Shown: positions 9,001 to 17,841 of the stretch, in pieces
How the letters are laid out: every line of letters begins with the position of its first letter
How positions within the stretch are numbered: position 1 is the first letter of the stretch
From: Paenibacillus paeoniae
GTDB lineage: Bacteria > Bacillota > Bacilli > Paenibacillales > Paenibacillaceae
Assembly: GCF_003388735.1 (NCBI RefSeq)
Contig: NZ_QUBQ01000005.1
Location: 288,885-352,884, forward strand
DNA length: 64,000 bases
Direction of reading: 5' to 3'
Made by a program: the position numbers and the translations under genes
The notes under the pieces: generated by a model
What the model saw: only the letters and a program-made list of their open reading frames with translations
The model's database searches: none
What the model was told of the DNA's origin: nothing

Positions 9001-9612
9001 TTATGAATCTTGCATGACCACTTTGCTTTTCATTTTAGATCGAATTACAAGTCCTCCGCTTATTGCAGCGATAACGGTTAACAGAATGTAGCATTCGTAT
9101 TCAAAAATTAACGTACATAATGACATGGAATCCTTGGTAATAAAACGTCCTAAGGAGAAAAAGAGCAACGTCCACATGAAACCTGTAGAAAATGAAATGG
9201 CCGCATATCTCCAAAAGCTTATTCGATTAATGCCCATCAGATAAGGAACGACATGTCGGACAACCGGCAAGAAGTAGAAGAACAGCAATACGGATAATCC
9301 ATGTTTTTCAACCAATCTATCTGATATCGCGATATACTTGGACAATGATTTCCTGGCACGTAATTTATTCAAAATAGGAGCTCCTATGCGACTGCCAAGC
9401 ACGTATCCGAATGTTAGTCCAGAGATAACTCCAAGGTAGGCCGAAAGAAAGGTTATGATGGGATGCATGGAGTTGGCATTGCTTACGGCACCACCAGTCA
9501 TAACGATTACCTCAGCGGGAAAAGGCGGGCCGATAATTCCGAGCCATAATGAAAAGAACATGGCAGTGTAACCTAGTTGATCTATCCACTGGGCTAATTG
9601 GGAATCGTTCAT
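9001..9612 (-). CDS. DedA-family membrane protein
   Basis: This protein of about 203 residues belongs to the DedA/SNARE-associated (VTT) family. Those integral membrane proteins are implicated in undecaprenyl-phosphate or phospholipid recycling. Family marks are the PPFPAEVIVMTGG re-entrant loop near the N-terminus, the GLTFGYVLGSRIG segment, and FFYFLPVVRHVVPYLMGI with the conserved arginine. Terminal transmembrane helices follow. The start is uncertain. The ATG at 9612 begins MNDSQLAQW as in relatives but has its AGGAGG about 15 nt away. A longer in-frame start exists at 9657. It is a single gene, divergent from the next tetR gene. Confidence 0.85.
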   Translation of the reverse strand: MNDSQLAQWIDQLGYTAMFFSLWLGIIGPPFPAEVIVMTGGAVSNANSMHPIITFLSAYLGVISGLTFGYVLGSRIGAPILNKLRARKSLSKYIAISDRLVEKHGLSVLLFFYFLPVVRHVVPYLMGINRISFWRYAAISFSTGFMWTLLFFSLGRFITKDSMSLCTLIFEYECYILLTVIAAISGGLVIRSKMKSKVVMQDS

Positions 9613-9765
9613 TATATTAGGGATTTGATGCCTCCTGTAGCCATGATTTGAGTTCAATATGAATTATAAGCGAAATTATGACTGGCAGTCAATTTTCGTC
9701 TAACTGATCATATTAAAAAAGGATATTGTCGTGGTACAATGGTGGTGGCAAGGGAGGCTGTATAT

Positions 9766-10341
9766 GTGAATCGGGAAGAAAAGAAGCGCATAACAGAAGA
9801 GAATATTATTGACGCTGCGTATCAATTGTTTTCTAACAAAGGATATGCCTTAACGACCGTAGCAGATATAACGGATCTGGCAGGCGTAGCAAAGGGTACA
9901 TTTTTTAATTACTTCCGAACGAAGGACGAGGTATTAATCCGGATTCAAAAATCATTATTTTTAACTGAAATAACACAAATCAGTGGGCTGTCCGGTCCAT
10001 TTACCCCAAGGATATTGACGCTGGTACAGGAATTGGGAAATTCCTTCAATGAACATCAAACCCTGGTGCGCATATCTATACAGCAGCTCTTATCCGCAAG
10101 CTCGCCGGATACGATCCAAAGCAGCATGCAAGTCAAAGTGGATGTCTTAACGCATATGTTCGAAAAAGGACAGCAAGCAGGAGAGTTTACGGAAGACATT
10201 CCAGCAAATGAAATGGCACAGACTGCACTGAAACTATATATGGGCTCATTAGTGAATTGGTGTACAAGCGGGGCAGGTACAAGCCTCGGAGATCAACTTC
10301 TATTGTCCTTTCGCATTTTTACAAGGGGTATACAGAATTAA
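9766..10341 (+). CDS. TetR/AcrR-family transcriptional regulator
   Basis: This regulator of about 191 residues has an N-terminal TetR helix-turn-helix at roughly residues 10-55 (IIDAAYQLFSNKGYALTTV, then AKGTFFNYFRTKDEVL). A variable ligand-binding C-terminal domain follows. I choose the GTG at 9766, 8 nt behind GGGAGG. An upstream ATG at 9739 has no ribosome binding site. It is followed by its own terminator and diverges from the dedA-like gene about 150 nt away, which it may control together with itself. No clear operator was found. Confidence 0.87.
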   Translation: MNREEKKRITEENIIDAAYQLFSNKGYALTTVADITDLAGVAKGTFFNYFRTKDEVLIRIQKSLFLTEITQISGLSGPFTPRILTLVQELGNSFNEHQTLVRISIQQLLSASSPDTIQSSMQVKVDVLTHMFEKGQQAGEFTEDIPANEMAQTALKLYMGSLVNWCTSGAGTSLGDQLLLSFRIFTRGIQN

Positions 10342-10376
10342 TCAATTGAAAACATGGATTTTTGTACGATACAAAG

Positions 10377-10419
10377 AAGCTTAACCAGGCAGCCGCTGCC
10401 CGGTTAAGCTTTTTTTTGA
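10377..10419 (+). terminator. Terminator after the first tetR gene
   Basis: The outer stem AAGCTTAACC / GGTTAAGCTT (10377-10386 and 10402-10411) with an inner GGCAGC/GCTGCC pair is followed by eight Ts. Confidence 0.9.
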
Positions 10420-10528
10420 TGAAACAGATGAATCGACGTGTCCGTTTGTCCAAGCCATTCTCTAACGTGCTGCATCTTCTATAAGTGTACAACCCTTATC
10501 CCATATTTTTAAAAGGAGGCGTTTGGGT

Positions 10529-11443
10529 ATGGCAACAGTTGATGTAGTAAGTGTATTTACAAGAGGCGCAAGGTCGAGCGACACGGCCGAGCTGCGTCAG
10601 ACAAGAGTCGCGAATGATATTGCAAGAGCGACAGCAGTATGGAGCACAGGTTTTTTTCCGGGAGTAAGCTGCAACATTAATTTTAATTCCTTGCAGGTCA
10701 TCTTCCGAGACGACGTTACGTTGGTGGCTAACACCGTACCGGGTATCAGCGATCCCAGAGTCGTCAATCTGATCTCACAGACGAAAGCGGCTGTGAATAA
10801 TGCAGTAGCAATCTATGTCGTCTATGTGAGCGGTCCTACCTTAAGCTCAGGAGCAATCGGCAATGCGGGTCCACAGTTTGACAATTTCGTCAACACAACT
10901 AATTTTCGTCTTGTAGGCAATTGTGTTATGAGCGATGATGCGATCGATACCTACGCATTGGCTCATGAAGCGGGGCATGTTCTGTTTGGTCGTTTCTTGA
11001 ACAATAATTCGGACAGCTTTACCATTAATGACCCCTCGAACCCGGGAGATGGGCATAACAACATTCCGAATAATATCATGTTCCCGTTTATCCCTGCAAG
11101 CAATCCGTTCATTAATGCCGCACAGTGTAACGTGGCCAGCCAAAGCAGAGTCATCCGCGAGAATGTCGGCGCTACCCCGGTGCTGGCTATGGCAGGGGCC
11201 GATGCCTTCTCTTCCATCACGAATAACGCTGCTGCTGCCGGTTCTTCATCGAAAAAAGGAGGATGCTGTTCGTGCTGCGATCACGATCATCACCCCGGTT
11301 ATATCTGTGTGCCTATTCCGAAGCGCGTAAGAAAACTGAATAAACATGTGTTTAAGCTGCTGAAAAAGATTGGCCCGGACAAACTGAATACGAAGTTTAA
11401 TTATATCTGTAAAGATAAAATGATTGTCCTTAAACACATGTAA
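10529..11443 (+). CDS. Metzincin-like zinc protease with a C-terminal Cys/His cluster
   Basis: This protein of 304 residues has no signal peptide. A zinc-protease helix HEAGH sits at residues 146-150 inside ALAHEAGHVLFGRF. About 30 residues later comes DGHNNIPNNIM, which looks like a third ligand region and Met-turn of a metzincin. The canonical spacing HExxHxxGxxH is not kept (glycine one residue late), so the exact family is open. Near residue 246 a GGCCSCCDHDHH cluster could bind metal, followed by a basic tail rich in Lys and hydrophobic residues. The ATG at 10529 lies 9 nt after AAGGAGG. The 3' end overlaps the convergent next gene by 14 nt. It may be a sporulation or cytosolic protease, but the function is unknown. 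Confidence 0.6.
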   Translation: MATVDVVSVFTRGARSSDTAELRQTRVANDIARATAVWSTGFFPGVSCNINFNSLQVIFRDDVTLVANTVPGISDPRVVNLISQTKAAVNNAVAIYVVYVSGPTLSSGAIGNAGPQFDNFVNTTNFRLVGNCVMSDDAIDTYALAHEAGHVLFGRFLNNNSDSFTINDPSNPGDGHNNIPNNIMFPFIPASNPFINAAQCNVASQSRVIRENVGATPVLAMAGADAFSSITNNAAAAGSSSKKGGCCSCCDHDHHPGYICVPIPKRVRKLNKHVFKLLKKIGPDKLNTKFNYICKDKMIVLKHM

Positions 11444-11777
11444 ACGATTGGATGGACCTCAGATCGAAGCCGGTATATATCCAGGAGAAGCCGGTCCATC
11501 TAAAGCCAGCGATTGAATTTGGCCCGACAAATACAGGGAAGAACCAGAACTGTCCGCCGTGATGCAGCCAAATATACGTAAAGCGGAACATGCAGCGGCG
11601 AATCCCGCCGGGATCAACAGTTAATAAAGAAGCGGACTGTTGTTGGGGGACGAATGAAGGCGGTGGTGAGGTAGGCGCCATTGGCTGACCGCCTGGCGGG
11701 CCGGGAGTTGGCCCTGGGCCGGGTCCTGGAGGTCCGGGCGGCCCGAATGGAGGTCCGAAGGGCGGTAAATAGGACAT
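11430..11777 (-). CDS. Small Pro/Gly-rich protein with aromatic C-terminal domain
   Basis: This 115-residue protein begins MSYLPPFGPPFGPPGPPGPG, a collagen-like Pro/Gly tract of about 40 residues. A compact C-terminal domain follows, rich in Trp, Phe, Tyr and Gly (FTYIWLHHGGQFWFFPVFVG, then FRWTGFSWIYTGFD). Similar short proteins occur in Bacillus and Paenibacillus under uninformative names, some possibly spore-surface associated. I place the start at 11777 because AAAGGAGAG lies 8 nt upstream; upstream in-frame codons have no such site. It converges on and overlaps the metzincin-like gene. The function is unknown. Confidence 0.62.
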   Translation of the reverse strand: MSYLPPFGPPFGPPGPPGPGPGPTPGPPGGQPMAPTSPPPSFVPQQQSASLLTVDPGGIRRCMFRFTYIWLHHGGQFWFFPVFVGPNSIAGFRWTGFSWIYTGFDLRSIQSFTCV

Positions 11778-11921
11778 GAATGCTCTCTCCTTTATCACGC
11801 TCATGATGGGTAGAGGGAAGTTTGAGGTGTCAGCATCTTTTGGTGCTGATTTTTTTTGTATTCTATGCCGCAGCCCGCCTATAGGTGAGCAGAATAGCGT
11901 ATAGATCGACCTGATGGGCAC

Positions 11922-11952
11922 AAAAAAACCGACCATTCTTATATGGCCGGTT
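11922..11952 (-). terminator. Terminator of the minus-strand tetR gene
   Basis: AACCGaCCAT (11927-11936) pairs with ATGGcCGGTT (11943-11952) with one mismatch. On the minus strand the stem is followed by a run of seven Ts, just past the stop codon of the tetR gene. Confidence 0.8.
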
Positions 11953-11964
11953 GTTATCATCTGC

Positions 11965-12633
11965 TTAAGTTGTCATCCACATGACTCGTCTGAATTTCTC
12001 ATCCAGATGTTTGATTTGGGCATCCACATGCTCCTGATTTACGAGATGCTGATACGGAGGGGCAATGACCGCCGTCACGCGCAAATGCAAGTAGTCCCTC
12101 ATCACTTGAGCGGGTTCAAGTCGATGCTTAAACAGGAATGCGGGCAGGACAATAAGGGACAGCATCGTCTGATCCTGCAGATGCAGCAAGCGGGTATTCA
12201 TCCCCTGATTGAACACGTTATGAGTGATCCCTGCATCATAGAAATTCTCGATAGCCGCCTGACGTTTTGTCATAGACTCGGTGAAAGAGTGGTATAAATC
12301 CGGATAAATTTCCTTTAAATCATTCACAAAAACATCCGAGGCCGAACTGGCCAATATGATGTTTTGGAAAAAAATCGAGACAAACTCATCGACATACCCC
12401 TGATGGTTGTCCGGTTGTCCGATCATTGATTTTTCTTCTATAAAGCGAATATATCGTGCGACGACAGCTTCTATCACTTCATCCTTAGAGGCGAAATATT
12501 GATACAACTTCCCCCTGCTAATTCCCATTATTTTGGACATGTTATCCATAGTAAGCGACTTAAAACCGTTTTTCACGATCTCATCGTTGATCTTGCTAAT
12601 CATTTGCGCTTTCCGCTCATATTCCGTAGCCAT
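11965..12633 (-). CDS. TetR-family regulator divergent from an SDR reductase
   Basis: This 222-residue regulator carries an N-terminal TetR helix-turn-helix at residues 10-60 (DEIVKNGFKSLTMDNMSKIM, then SRGKLYQYFASKDEVIEAVV). The helical C-terminal domain presumably binds a ligand. It is transcribed away from the reductase gene at 12785. The shared 150-nt intergenic region holds a large inverted repeat (12687-12724), the likely operator. The simplest reading is a repressor of itself and the reductase. The inducer is unknown. Confidence 0.88.
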   Translation of the reverse strand: MATEYERKAQMISKINDEIVKNGFKSLTMDNMSKIMGISRGKLYQYFASKDEVIEAVVARYIRFIEEKSMIGQPDNHQGYVDEFVSIFFQNIILASSASDVFVNDLKEIYPDLYHSFTESMTKRQAAIENFYDAGITHNVFNQGMNTRLLHLQDQTMLSLIVLPAFLFKHRLEPAQVMRDYLHLRVTAVIAPPYQHLVNQEHVDAQIKHLDEKFRRVMWMTT

Positions 12634-12686
12634 TTCATTTCACCCCATTTAATGATGTGCTAAGTATAGCATAATGAACAATATTT

Positions 12687-12724
12687 ACAAAATGGACAAA
12701 AGTAATTCAATTTGTTGATTTTGT
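12687..12724. promoter_or_regulatory. Inverted repeat between tetR and SDR genes, probable TetR operator
   Basis: ACAAAATGGACAAA (12687-12700) and TTTGTTGATTTTGT (12711-12724) match as an inverted repeat at 12 of 14 positions, around a 10-nt spacer. The site sits midway between the divergent genes and could cover both promoters. Confidence 0.65.
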
Positions 12725-12784
12725 TGCAAACAGTATGTTACGATGTCCCCTGTAAAGAACAAATCTTAAATGGAGGTTATTCAT

Positions 12785-13813
12785 TTGACTCATAAAACAG
12801 AGACAGTATTGGTTACAGGCGGAACAGGATTTGTAGCAGGTTGGGCCATTCACGAGCTTCTGATACAAGGATATAAAGTTAGAACAACCGTAAGGAGCAA
12901 GGAGAAAGAGCAAGCCGTTATCGATTCTCTTTCTGGCCAAGGATATCAAAGGGATCATTTAACGTTCTATACGGCAGATCTTTCGAGCGATGAGGGTTGG
13001 GAAGCGGCGGTATCGGGAGTTGATTATGTGCTTCATATCGCCTCTCCACTTACCTCAGGGAATCATAATGATCTTGATTCATTCGTGAAACCTGCACGTG
13101 ATGGCGCTCTTCGTGTTCTTCGTGCGGCTGTATGGGCGGGCGTTCAACGTGTCGTGATGACCTCTTCGCTTGCTGCGGCTACGCCTGATCTCTCCAGCAC
13201 CGATCAACATATCAATGAGTCTCTCTGGACGGACCCTGCGGATAAAAATTTGAACGCTTACCGAAAATCAAAAGCCATTGCTGAAAAAGCGGCATGGAAT
13301 TTTATAAATGAACAAAACAGTCAAACAACGCTGACGACCATTCTTCCGGGAGCGATATTCGGCCCTGTCTTATCGGCTCATGTGCCAAGCTCCATCGAGG
13401 TCATTCAACGATTGGTACAGGGCAAGTCGCCCGGCAATCCAAAGATCAGTTTTGAAGTAGTGGATGTGCGTGATCTGGTAGAGCTTCATATTCAAGCGAT
13501 GACAAGCCCAGAGGCCGCGGGACAAAGATATATCGCTAGTGGCGGTTCTATCTGGATGAATGATATAGCGAAACTATTAAAAAATGAACTAGGGCCTGGC
13601 GGGCGCAACATTCCTACCAAGACGATTCCGGACATCGTGTTGAGGGGAGCTGCTAAAATCACTCCATCCTTAGCGGCATTAGTTCCTATGCTGGGAAGGA
13701 AGTTTCGTTATACTTCAGAAAAGGCAAGGGGTCAGCTGGGCTGGAGACCACGTCCGATTGAAGACACAATTCTGGATACCGCCAAGAGACTGGAGGAGCT
13801 TAAACTTCTATGA
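12785..13813 (+). CDS. Extended SDR reductase (dihydroflavonol reductase/aldehyde reductase-like)
   Basis: This 342-residue NAD(P)-dependent reductase has the extended SDR Rossmann motif GGTGFVAGW at the N-terminus, a cofactor-binding TTVRS segment after the second strand, HIASPL at the fourth strand, and the catalytic YRKSK. These mark the dihydroflavonol-4-reductase/cinnamoyl-CoA reductase-like group that reduces aldehydes or ketones. The start is the TTG at 12785, 8 nt after GGAGG. The ATG at 12770 overlaps that ribosome binding site and would put it inside the coding region. Its own operon and divergent TetR regulator suggest inducible detoxification of a carbonyl compound. Confidence 0.87.
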   Translation: MTHKTETVLVTGGTGFVAGWAIHELLIQGYKVRTTVRSKEKEQAVIDSLSGQGYQRDHLTFYTADLSSDEGWEAAVSGVDYVLHIASPLTSGNHNDLDSFVKPARDGALRVLRAAVWAGVQRVVMTSSLAAATPDLSSTDQHINESLWTDPADKNLNAYRKSKAIAEKAAWNFINEQNSQTTLTTILPGAIFGPVLSAHVPSSIEVIQRLVQGKSPGNPKISFEVVDVRDLVELHIQAMTSPEAAGQRYIASGGSIWMNDIAKLLKNELGPGGRNIPTKTIPDIVLRGAAKITPSLAALVPMLGRKFRYTSEKARGQLGWRPRPIEDTILDTAKRLEELKLL

Positions 13814-13847
13814 AGTAATACTTAGCCTATAGACTGAATAGGCAAAC

Positions 13848-13882
13848 AGAGGGCATCGGATCGTATCCGGTGCTCTTTTTTT
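13848..13882 (+). terminator. Terminator after the SDR gene
   Basis: AGAGGGCATCGGAT (13848-13861) pairs with ATCCGGTGCTCT (13865-13876), followed by a T run. Confidence 0.85.
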
Positions 13883-13922
13883 CATTGAAATACAACTGAG
13901 AAAAATCGAAAATCTTTTCTAG

Positions 13923-13985
13923 TCAAAATATTGCACATCGGAGTCAGAATTATGTCCTGTCATGGGCCGCTCTATGCCGCATAGT
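13923..13985 (+). promoter_or_regulatory. Activator box 1 and promoter of kduI operon
   Basis: Half-sites TCAAAATATT (from 13923) and TCAGAATTAT (from 13944) lie 21 bp apart with GCAC at 13933 between them. The -10 CATAGT (13980-13985) begins 47 nt after the G of GCAC. The -35 position holds only CTGTCA. Four further copies with the same geometry occur in this locus. Confidence 0.75.
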
Positions 13986-14015
13986 AATAGGAAACGAATA
14001 GAAGGAGCGGAAACA

Positions 14016-14846
14016 ATGGAAAACAGATATGCAGTACACCCTCGAGATGTACGTCATTATGGAACAGAAGAGCTGAGAGAAAACTACTTAGTTGAAAGCC
14101 TGATGGTGGAGGGTTCCCTGCGCCTGTGTTATTCCCATGAGGATCGCATGATTATGGGAGGCGCTGTGCCTACGTCAGAAGCTCTGAAGCTGGAAGCCGG
14201 AGAGATGTTGAAAACCGGGTATTTCCTGGAGCGCCGGGAGATTGGCATCATTAATGTAGGAGCGCCTGGTTACGTCTTAGTCGATGGTTACAAATATACG
14301 CTGGATGCAAAAGACTGCCTATACATCGGTCTGGGCCATCAAGAAGTGACCTTCCATAGCAATGATCCGGCGCAGCCTGCACGGTTTTACCTTGTATCGA
14401 CGCTTGCCCACCGGTCTTGCCCGACGCGCAAGGTGGCGATTGCCGAAGCGGCGCCGACCCATCTCGGTTCGATTGAACAATCCAATGAAAGAACGATCTA
14501 CAAATATATACACGCAGATGGCATCGAGAGCTGTCAATTAATGCTGGGCATGACGCTGCTGGAGCCGAACAACATGTGGAATACGATGCCGGCGCATCTT
14601 CATGACCGCCGCAGCGAGCTGTACTTCTACTTCGATATGCCGCAGGACGGCCTAGTGTTTCACTTTATGGGAGAACCGGCAGAAACGCGCCATCTGGTAG
14701 TACGCAATGAGCAGGCGGTGATTTCTCCGGCATGGTCCATTCATTCCGGCGTGGGTACGAGCAGTTATACGTTCATCTGGGCAATGGGCGGGGAGAATTA
14801 TACGTTTGTAGATATGGATTCCGTACCTATGGCGGATTTGAAATAA
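14016..14846 (+). CDS. kduI: 5-dehydro-4-deoxy-D-glucuronate isomerase
   Basis: This 276-residue cytosolic enzyme isomerises 4-deoxy-L-threo-5-hexosulose uronate (5-dehydro-4-deoxy-D-glucuronate) to 3-deoxy-D-glycero-2,5-hexodiulosonate, the step after release of unsaturated uronic acid. It shows the KduI beta-sandwich features. The N-terminal half includes GYFLERREIGIINVGAPG. The cupin metal site lies in MPAHLHDRRSELYFYFDMP, with His and Glu ligands. The ending IWAMGGEN is the family signature. I use the ATG at 14016 behind GAAGGAGCGG; upstream in-frame residues are unlike the family. It is first in an operon with kduD and the heparinase-family gene. Confidence 0.95.
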   Translation: MENRYAVHPRDVRHYGTEELRENYLVESLMVEGSLRLCYSHEDRMIMGGAVPTSEALKLEAGEMLKTGYFLERREIGIINVGAPGYVLVDGYKYTLDAKDCLYIGLGHQEVTFHSNDPAQPARFYLVSTLAHRSCPTRKVAIAEAAPTHLGSIEQSNERTIYKYIHADGIESCQLMLGMTLLEPNNMWNTMPAHLHDRRSELYFYFDMPQDGLVFHFMGEPAETRHLVVRNEQAVISPAWSIHSGVGTSSYTFIWAMGGENYTFVDMDSVPMADLK

Positions 14847-14858
14847 GGAGGTTGCAAC

Positions 14859-15623
14859 ATGCGCGAGGGGAAGCAGTTATTTTCATTAGCGGGAAAAAAA
14901 GCGCTCGTCACAGGCGCGGCATCGGGTATCGGACAAGCGATCGCGATTGGCCTTGCAGATGCAGGGGCAGAGCTGTTGCTGCTTGGGCATCGCAGCAATA
15001 TGGAAGAAACCTCGGCTAGAATCGCCGAAGTTGGCGGTTCCTCGCGGGAAGTGCTTATCGATCTGCGCGATCTCGATCACTTGGAGCGCAAGTATCAGGA
15101 ACTGGTGGGCGATGAGCCCATCGATATTCTGGTCAATAATGCGGGTATCATCTGGCGTGAGCCCGCCGTAGAATATGGCACAAGCAAGTGGCATGAAGTA
15201 ATGAATATTAATTTGCATGCCGTCTTCCAGCTCAGCCAGTTGGCCGGCAAGGGAATGCTGGAGCGGGAGCGCGGCAAGATCATCAATATTGCTTCGCTGC
15301 TATCCTTCCAGGGCGGTATTCTGGTACCAGCCTATACGGCCAGCAAGCATGCGGTTGCTGGCCTGACGAAAGCGCTGGCGAACGAATGGGCCAGCCGCAA
15401 TGTACAGGTGAACGCGATCGCACCGGGCTATATCGCAACAGCCAATACGAAGGCTATCCGCGAAGATGAGGAGCGCAACAGATCCATTGTGAGCCGCATC
15501 CCGGCAGCACGCTGGGGCGAAGCGTCAGACCTGGCAGGAGCGGCGGTATTCCTTGCTTCCGGGGCGTCGGATTATGTGAACGGACATGTACTGGCTGTCG
15601 ATGGAGGCTGGTTGGCTCGCTAG
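14859..15623 (+). CDS. kduD: 2-dehydro-3-deoxy-D-gluconate 5-dehydrogenase (SDR)
   Basis: This 254-residue classical short-chain dehydrogenase would reduce the KduI product with NAD(P)H to 2-keto-3-deoxygluconate. Visible motifs are the cofactor loop TGAASGIGQ near residue 19, NNAG at the end of the fourth strand, and the catalytic serine in INIASLLSFQGG. The YTASK motif carries the Tyr and Lys, and the C-terminus ends with the usual VDGGW. It starts 12 nt after kduI behind ATAAGGAGG, so the two are co-transcribed. Pairing with KduI separates it from generic SDR enzymes. KdgK and KdgA, needed to finish the pathway, are not in the window. Confidence 0.93.
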   Translation: MREGKQLFSLAGKKALVTGAASGIGQAIAIGLADAGAELLLLGHRSNMEETSARIAEVGGSSREVLIDLRDLDHLERKYQELVGDEPIDILVNNAGIIWREPAVEYGTSKWHEVMNINLHAVFQLSQLAGKGMLERERGKIINIASLLSFQGGILVPAYTASKHAVAGLTKALANEWASRNVQVNAIAPGYIATANTKAIREDEERNRSIVSRIPAARWGEASDLAGAAVFLASGASDYVNGHVLAVDGGWLAR

Positions 15624-15673
15624 TCAGCGAGCTGCTTGTAGCAATATGAGACAAGGACGAAATAGAGGGAAGG

Positions 15674-15717
15674 GAGGGCAAGTTTTCAGCATAGGCTGCG
15701 GGCTTGCTCTTCTTTTA
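15674..15717 (+). terminator. Possible attenuating hairpin before the heparinase-family gene
   Basis: AGGGCAAG (15675-15682) can pair with CTTGCTCT (15703-15710), followed by TCTTTTA. The loop is about 20 nt, so it would be a weak terminator that lowers read-through from kduD. Confidence 0.4.
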
Positions 15718-15732
15718 TAGGAGGATGGATAT

Positions 15733-17793
15733 ATGGGGAAACAATCGAGCAATCGCCGACGGACGCTGCGGTTTTACTGGTCGCTTAAGGATAGGGATTT
15801 TATCGTAAAGGCATGTATGCAATTATGGCCGGAGAAAGTTAGGGAAGTGATACGTAGAGCGAAGCTGGCTGCTGACGGCACTTTCGTCTTTACGTCTCGT
15901 TGGGATATGGAGCAATGCCTGGAGCCGGTCGCTTTCGAAGGCGATATCGATTGGAATTACGTCCGAGCAGGCGATGCAGAGTGGACGTATATGCTGAATC
16001 GGATGAGCTATATGAGAGATTTGGGACAAGCTTATTGGCTGACAGGTGAGGAGAGCTACGCGGAGGCCTATATTCAGTTGCTGCGAGACTGGTGTGCGCA
16101 TAACAGCATCAGCCTGAAGGATATGGAAGACAGCGAGTCTCGCGGCTACAACGTGAATGCCCGTTGGCGCCGGATTGACGCTTCTATCCGAATGGGCAAC
16201 TGGTTCAAGGGATATGCGTGTGTCGTTTTCTCGAAAGCTTGGAGGGAGGAGCGGACAGAGCTGGAGGAGCTGTTGAAGGCACAGGCGGAGCGGCATGGCG
16301 AATTTTTGCACCTGGCTTACACCGCCTTCGATGTTCAGAGCAACTGGGGCTTTATCTCCGCCAACGGCTTGTATCAGATTGGGATGATGTACCCCGAATT
16401 GAAGGTTTCCGGGCAGTGGAAGGAAACAGCACTGAAGCGTATGGAGGAAATGGTGGCTGCTCAAATTTTGGGCGACGGCTTTCATGGAGAGCAATCGCCG
16501 CAATATCATCATGAGGTGCTGCATCATCTATTCGAGACTCTATGGCTTGGCGAGCTGAATGGCGAACTAGTTTCGAAAAGATTGACCGATACGCTGCATG
16601 CCATGCTGGACGCTTCCGTCGCGATTGCCAAGCCGAACCGCAGGCAGCCTATGCTAAGCGACAGCGATGATGTAGATGTGCGGGACAAGTGGTGTCAGGG
16701 TGCATTGCTGCTGGGACGGCAGGATCTGAAGACACTCTCTTATCCTTATCCGGATTATGAAAGCCTATGGTACTTTGGCGCCAAGGGCGCGGCGGATTAT
16801 GCCGAGCTGACTGGAGAGCTGCCGGCGTACACTTCGACTTGGCTTCATCCATCAGGTCTGATGATGATGCGCTCCGGCTGGGGCGAGCATGACGATTATA
16901 TGCTGATGGATGGGGGGCATCTTGCCCTCTCCGGTCATGGTCACGATGATCTGCTTCATGTGGAGCTTCATGCAAGGGGCAAGGATTTTCTCGTGGACAC
17001 CGGCCGATTCACGTACAAAGAGGGAGCGGAGCGGCAATACTTCAAGCCTTCCCTCCAGCACAATACATTGTCGGTAGACGGTCTTCCAGCGACGGAATAT
17101 ATCGACACCTAGACATGGGGCAAGCCTGCACTTCCGATGAATACCGGATTTATCACGAAGAAGAATTACGACTATGCGGAGGCGGGACATGACGGCTATT
17201 GGAGGCTGAATGCTCCTGTTGGCGTGAGCAGGCAGATTCTATCTATCAAGTCGGAATATTGGCTATTGATCGATACGTTCCGATCTGCGGGCAAGCATAC
17301 GTATGGCGTTCACTTTCACTTTGCGGAGAATACACCGCTCCAGATGGATCAGGAGCGGGGGCGGATCGTAACTGCGCATAAGCATGGAAGCAATCTGCTC
17401 ATGCAGACTGCAGGGGCAGCGGTACGAATGAACCGGGAAGATTGCTGGATAGCGAGACATTACAATGAGAAGCACCGCTCCAGCAAAGTAGTGCTGGAGA
17501 CAGAGGGAGAGGGGCCGTTCACGACTATTGTAACGGTACTGCGCCCCTTCGATCATTCTGAACAGATTAGCCTTATGGTGCAACCGCTGGCGATTAAGTG
17601 GAAGAGCGAACAAGAGGTTGGTCCGGAGCAAGCGATCGGCTTTGCCCTTCATGACGGCGAACGGACTGATTATGTCGTTGTCTCACGACAAGGGCCGCAA
17701 AGCTACCGGTTCGCCGGGGTTCAGATGACAGGAGAAGTATTGTGGCTTCGCCGTGAAGAGGGAGGGACGGACCGTGCCTATGTGGTCAAATAG
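15733..17793 (+). pseudogene. Heparinase II/III-family polysaccharide lyase interrupted by one amber codon
   Basis: The reading frame covers about 686 codons of a heparinase II/III-type lyase. An N-terminal alpha/alpha-toroid (about 1-340) is followed by the C-terminal beta-sandwich signature GHGHDDLLHVELHARGKDFL with VDTGRF. A TAG at 17110-17112 interrupts the frame. The same frame stays open on both sides, with no ribosome binding site before the later ATG at 17137. Family members usually read D-(S/T)-W-x-W-G-K here, and the gene reads D-T-stop-T-W-G-K, so a TGG-to-TAG change is likely. That suggests a recent nonsense mutation, a sequencing error or suppression. The enzyme would be cytosolic (no signal peptide) and act on imported oligosaccharides. 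The ATG follows TAGGAGGATGG. Confidence 0.85.
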
Positions 17794-17841
17794 GGTCAGC
17801 TAACGCCTGTTCAGAATAGCTGTACCCTGAATAATAACAGG

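Noticed and set aside
17137..17793. Separate 218-residue gene downstream of the lyase fragment
   Set aside because: It is in the same frame as the upstream 459 codons, has no ribosome binding site and is clearly the C-terminal domain of the same lyase.
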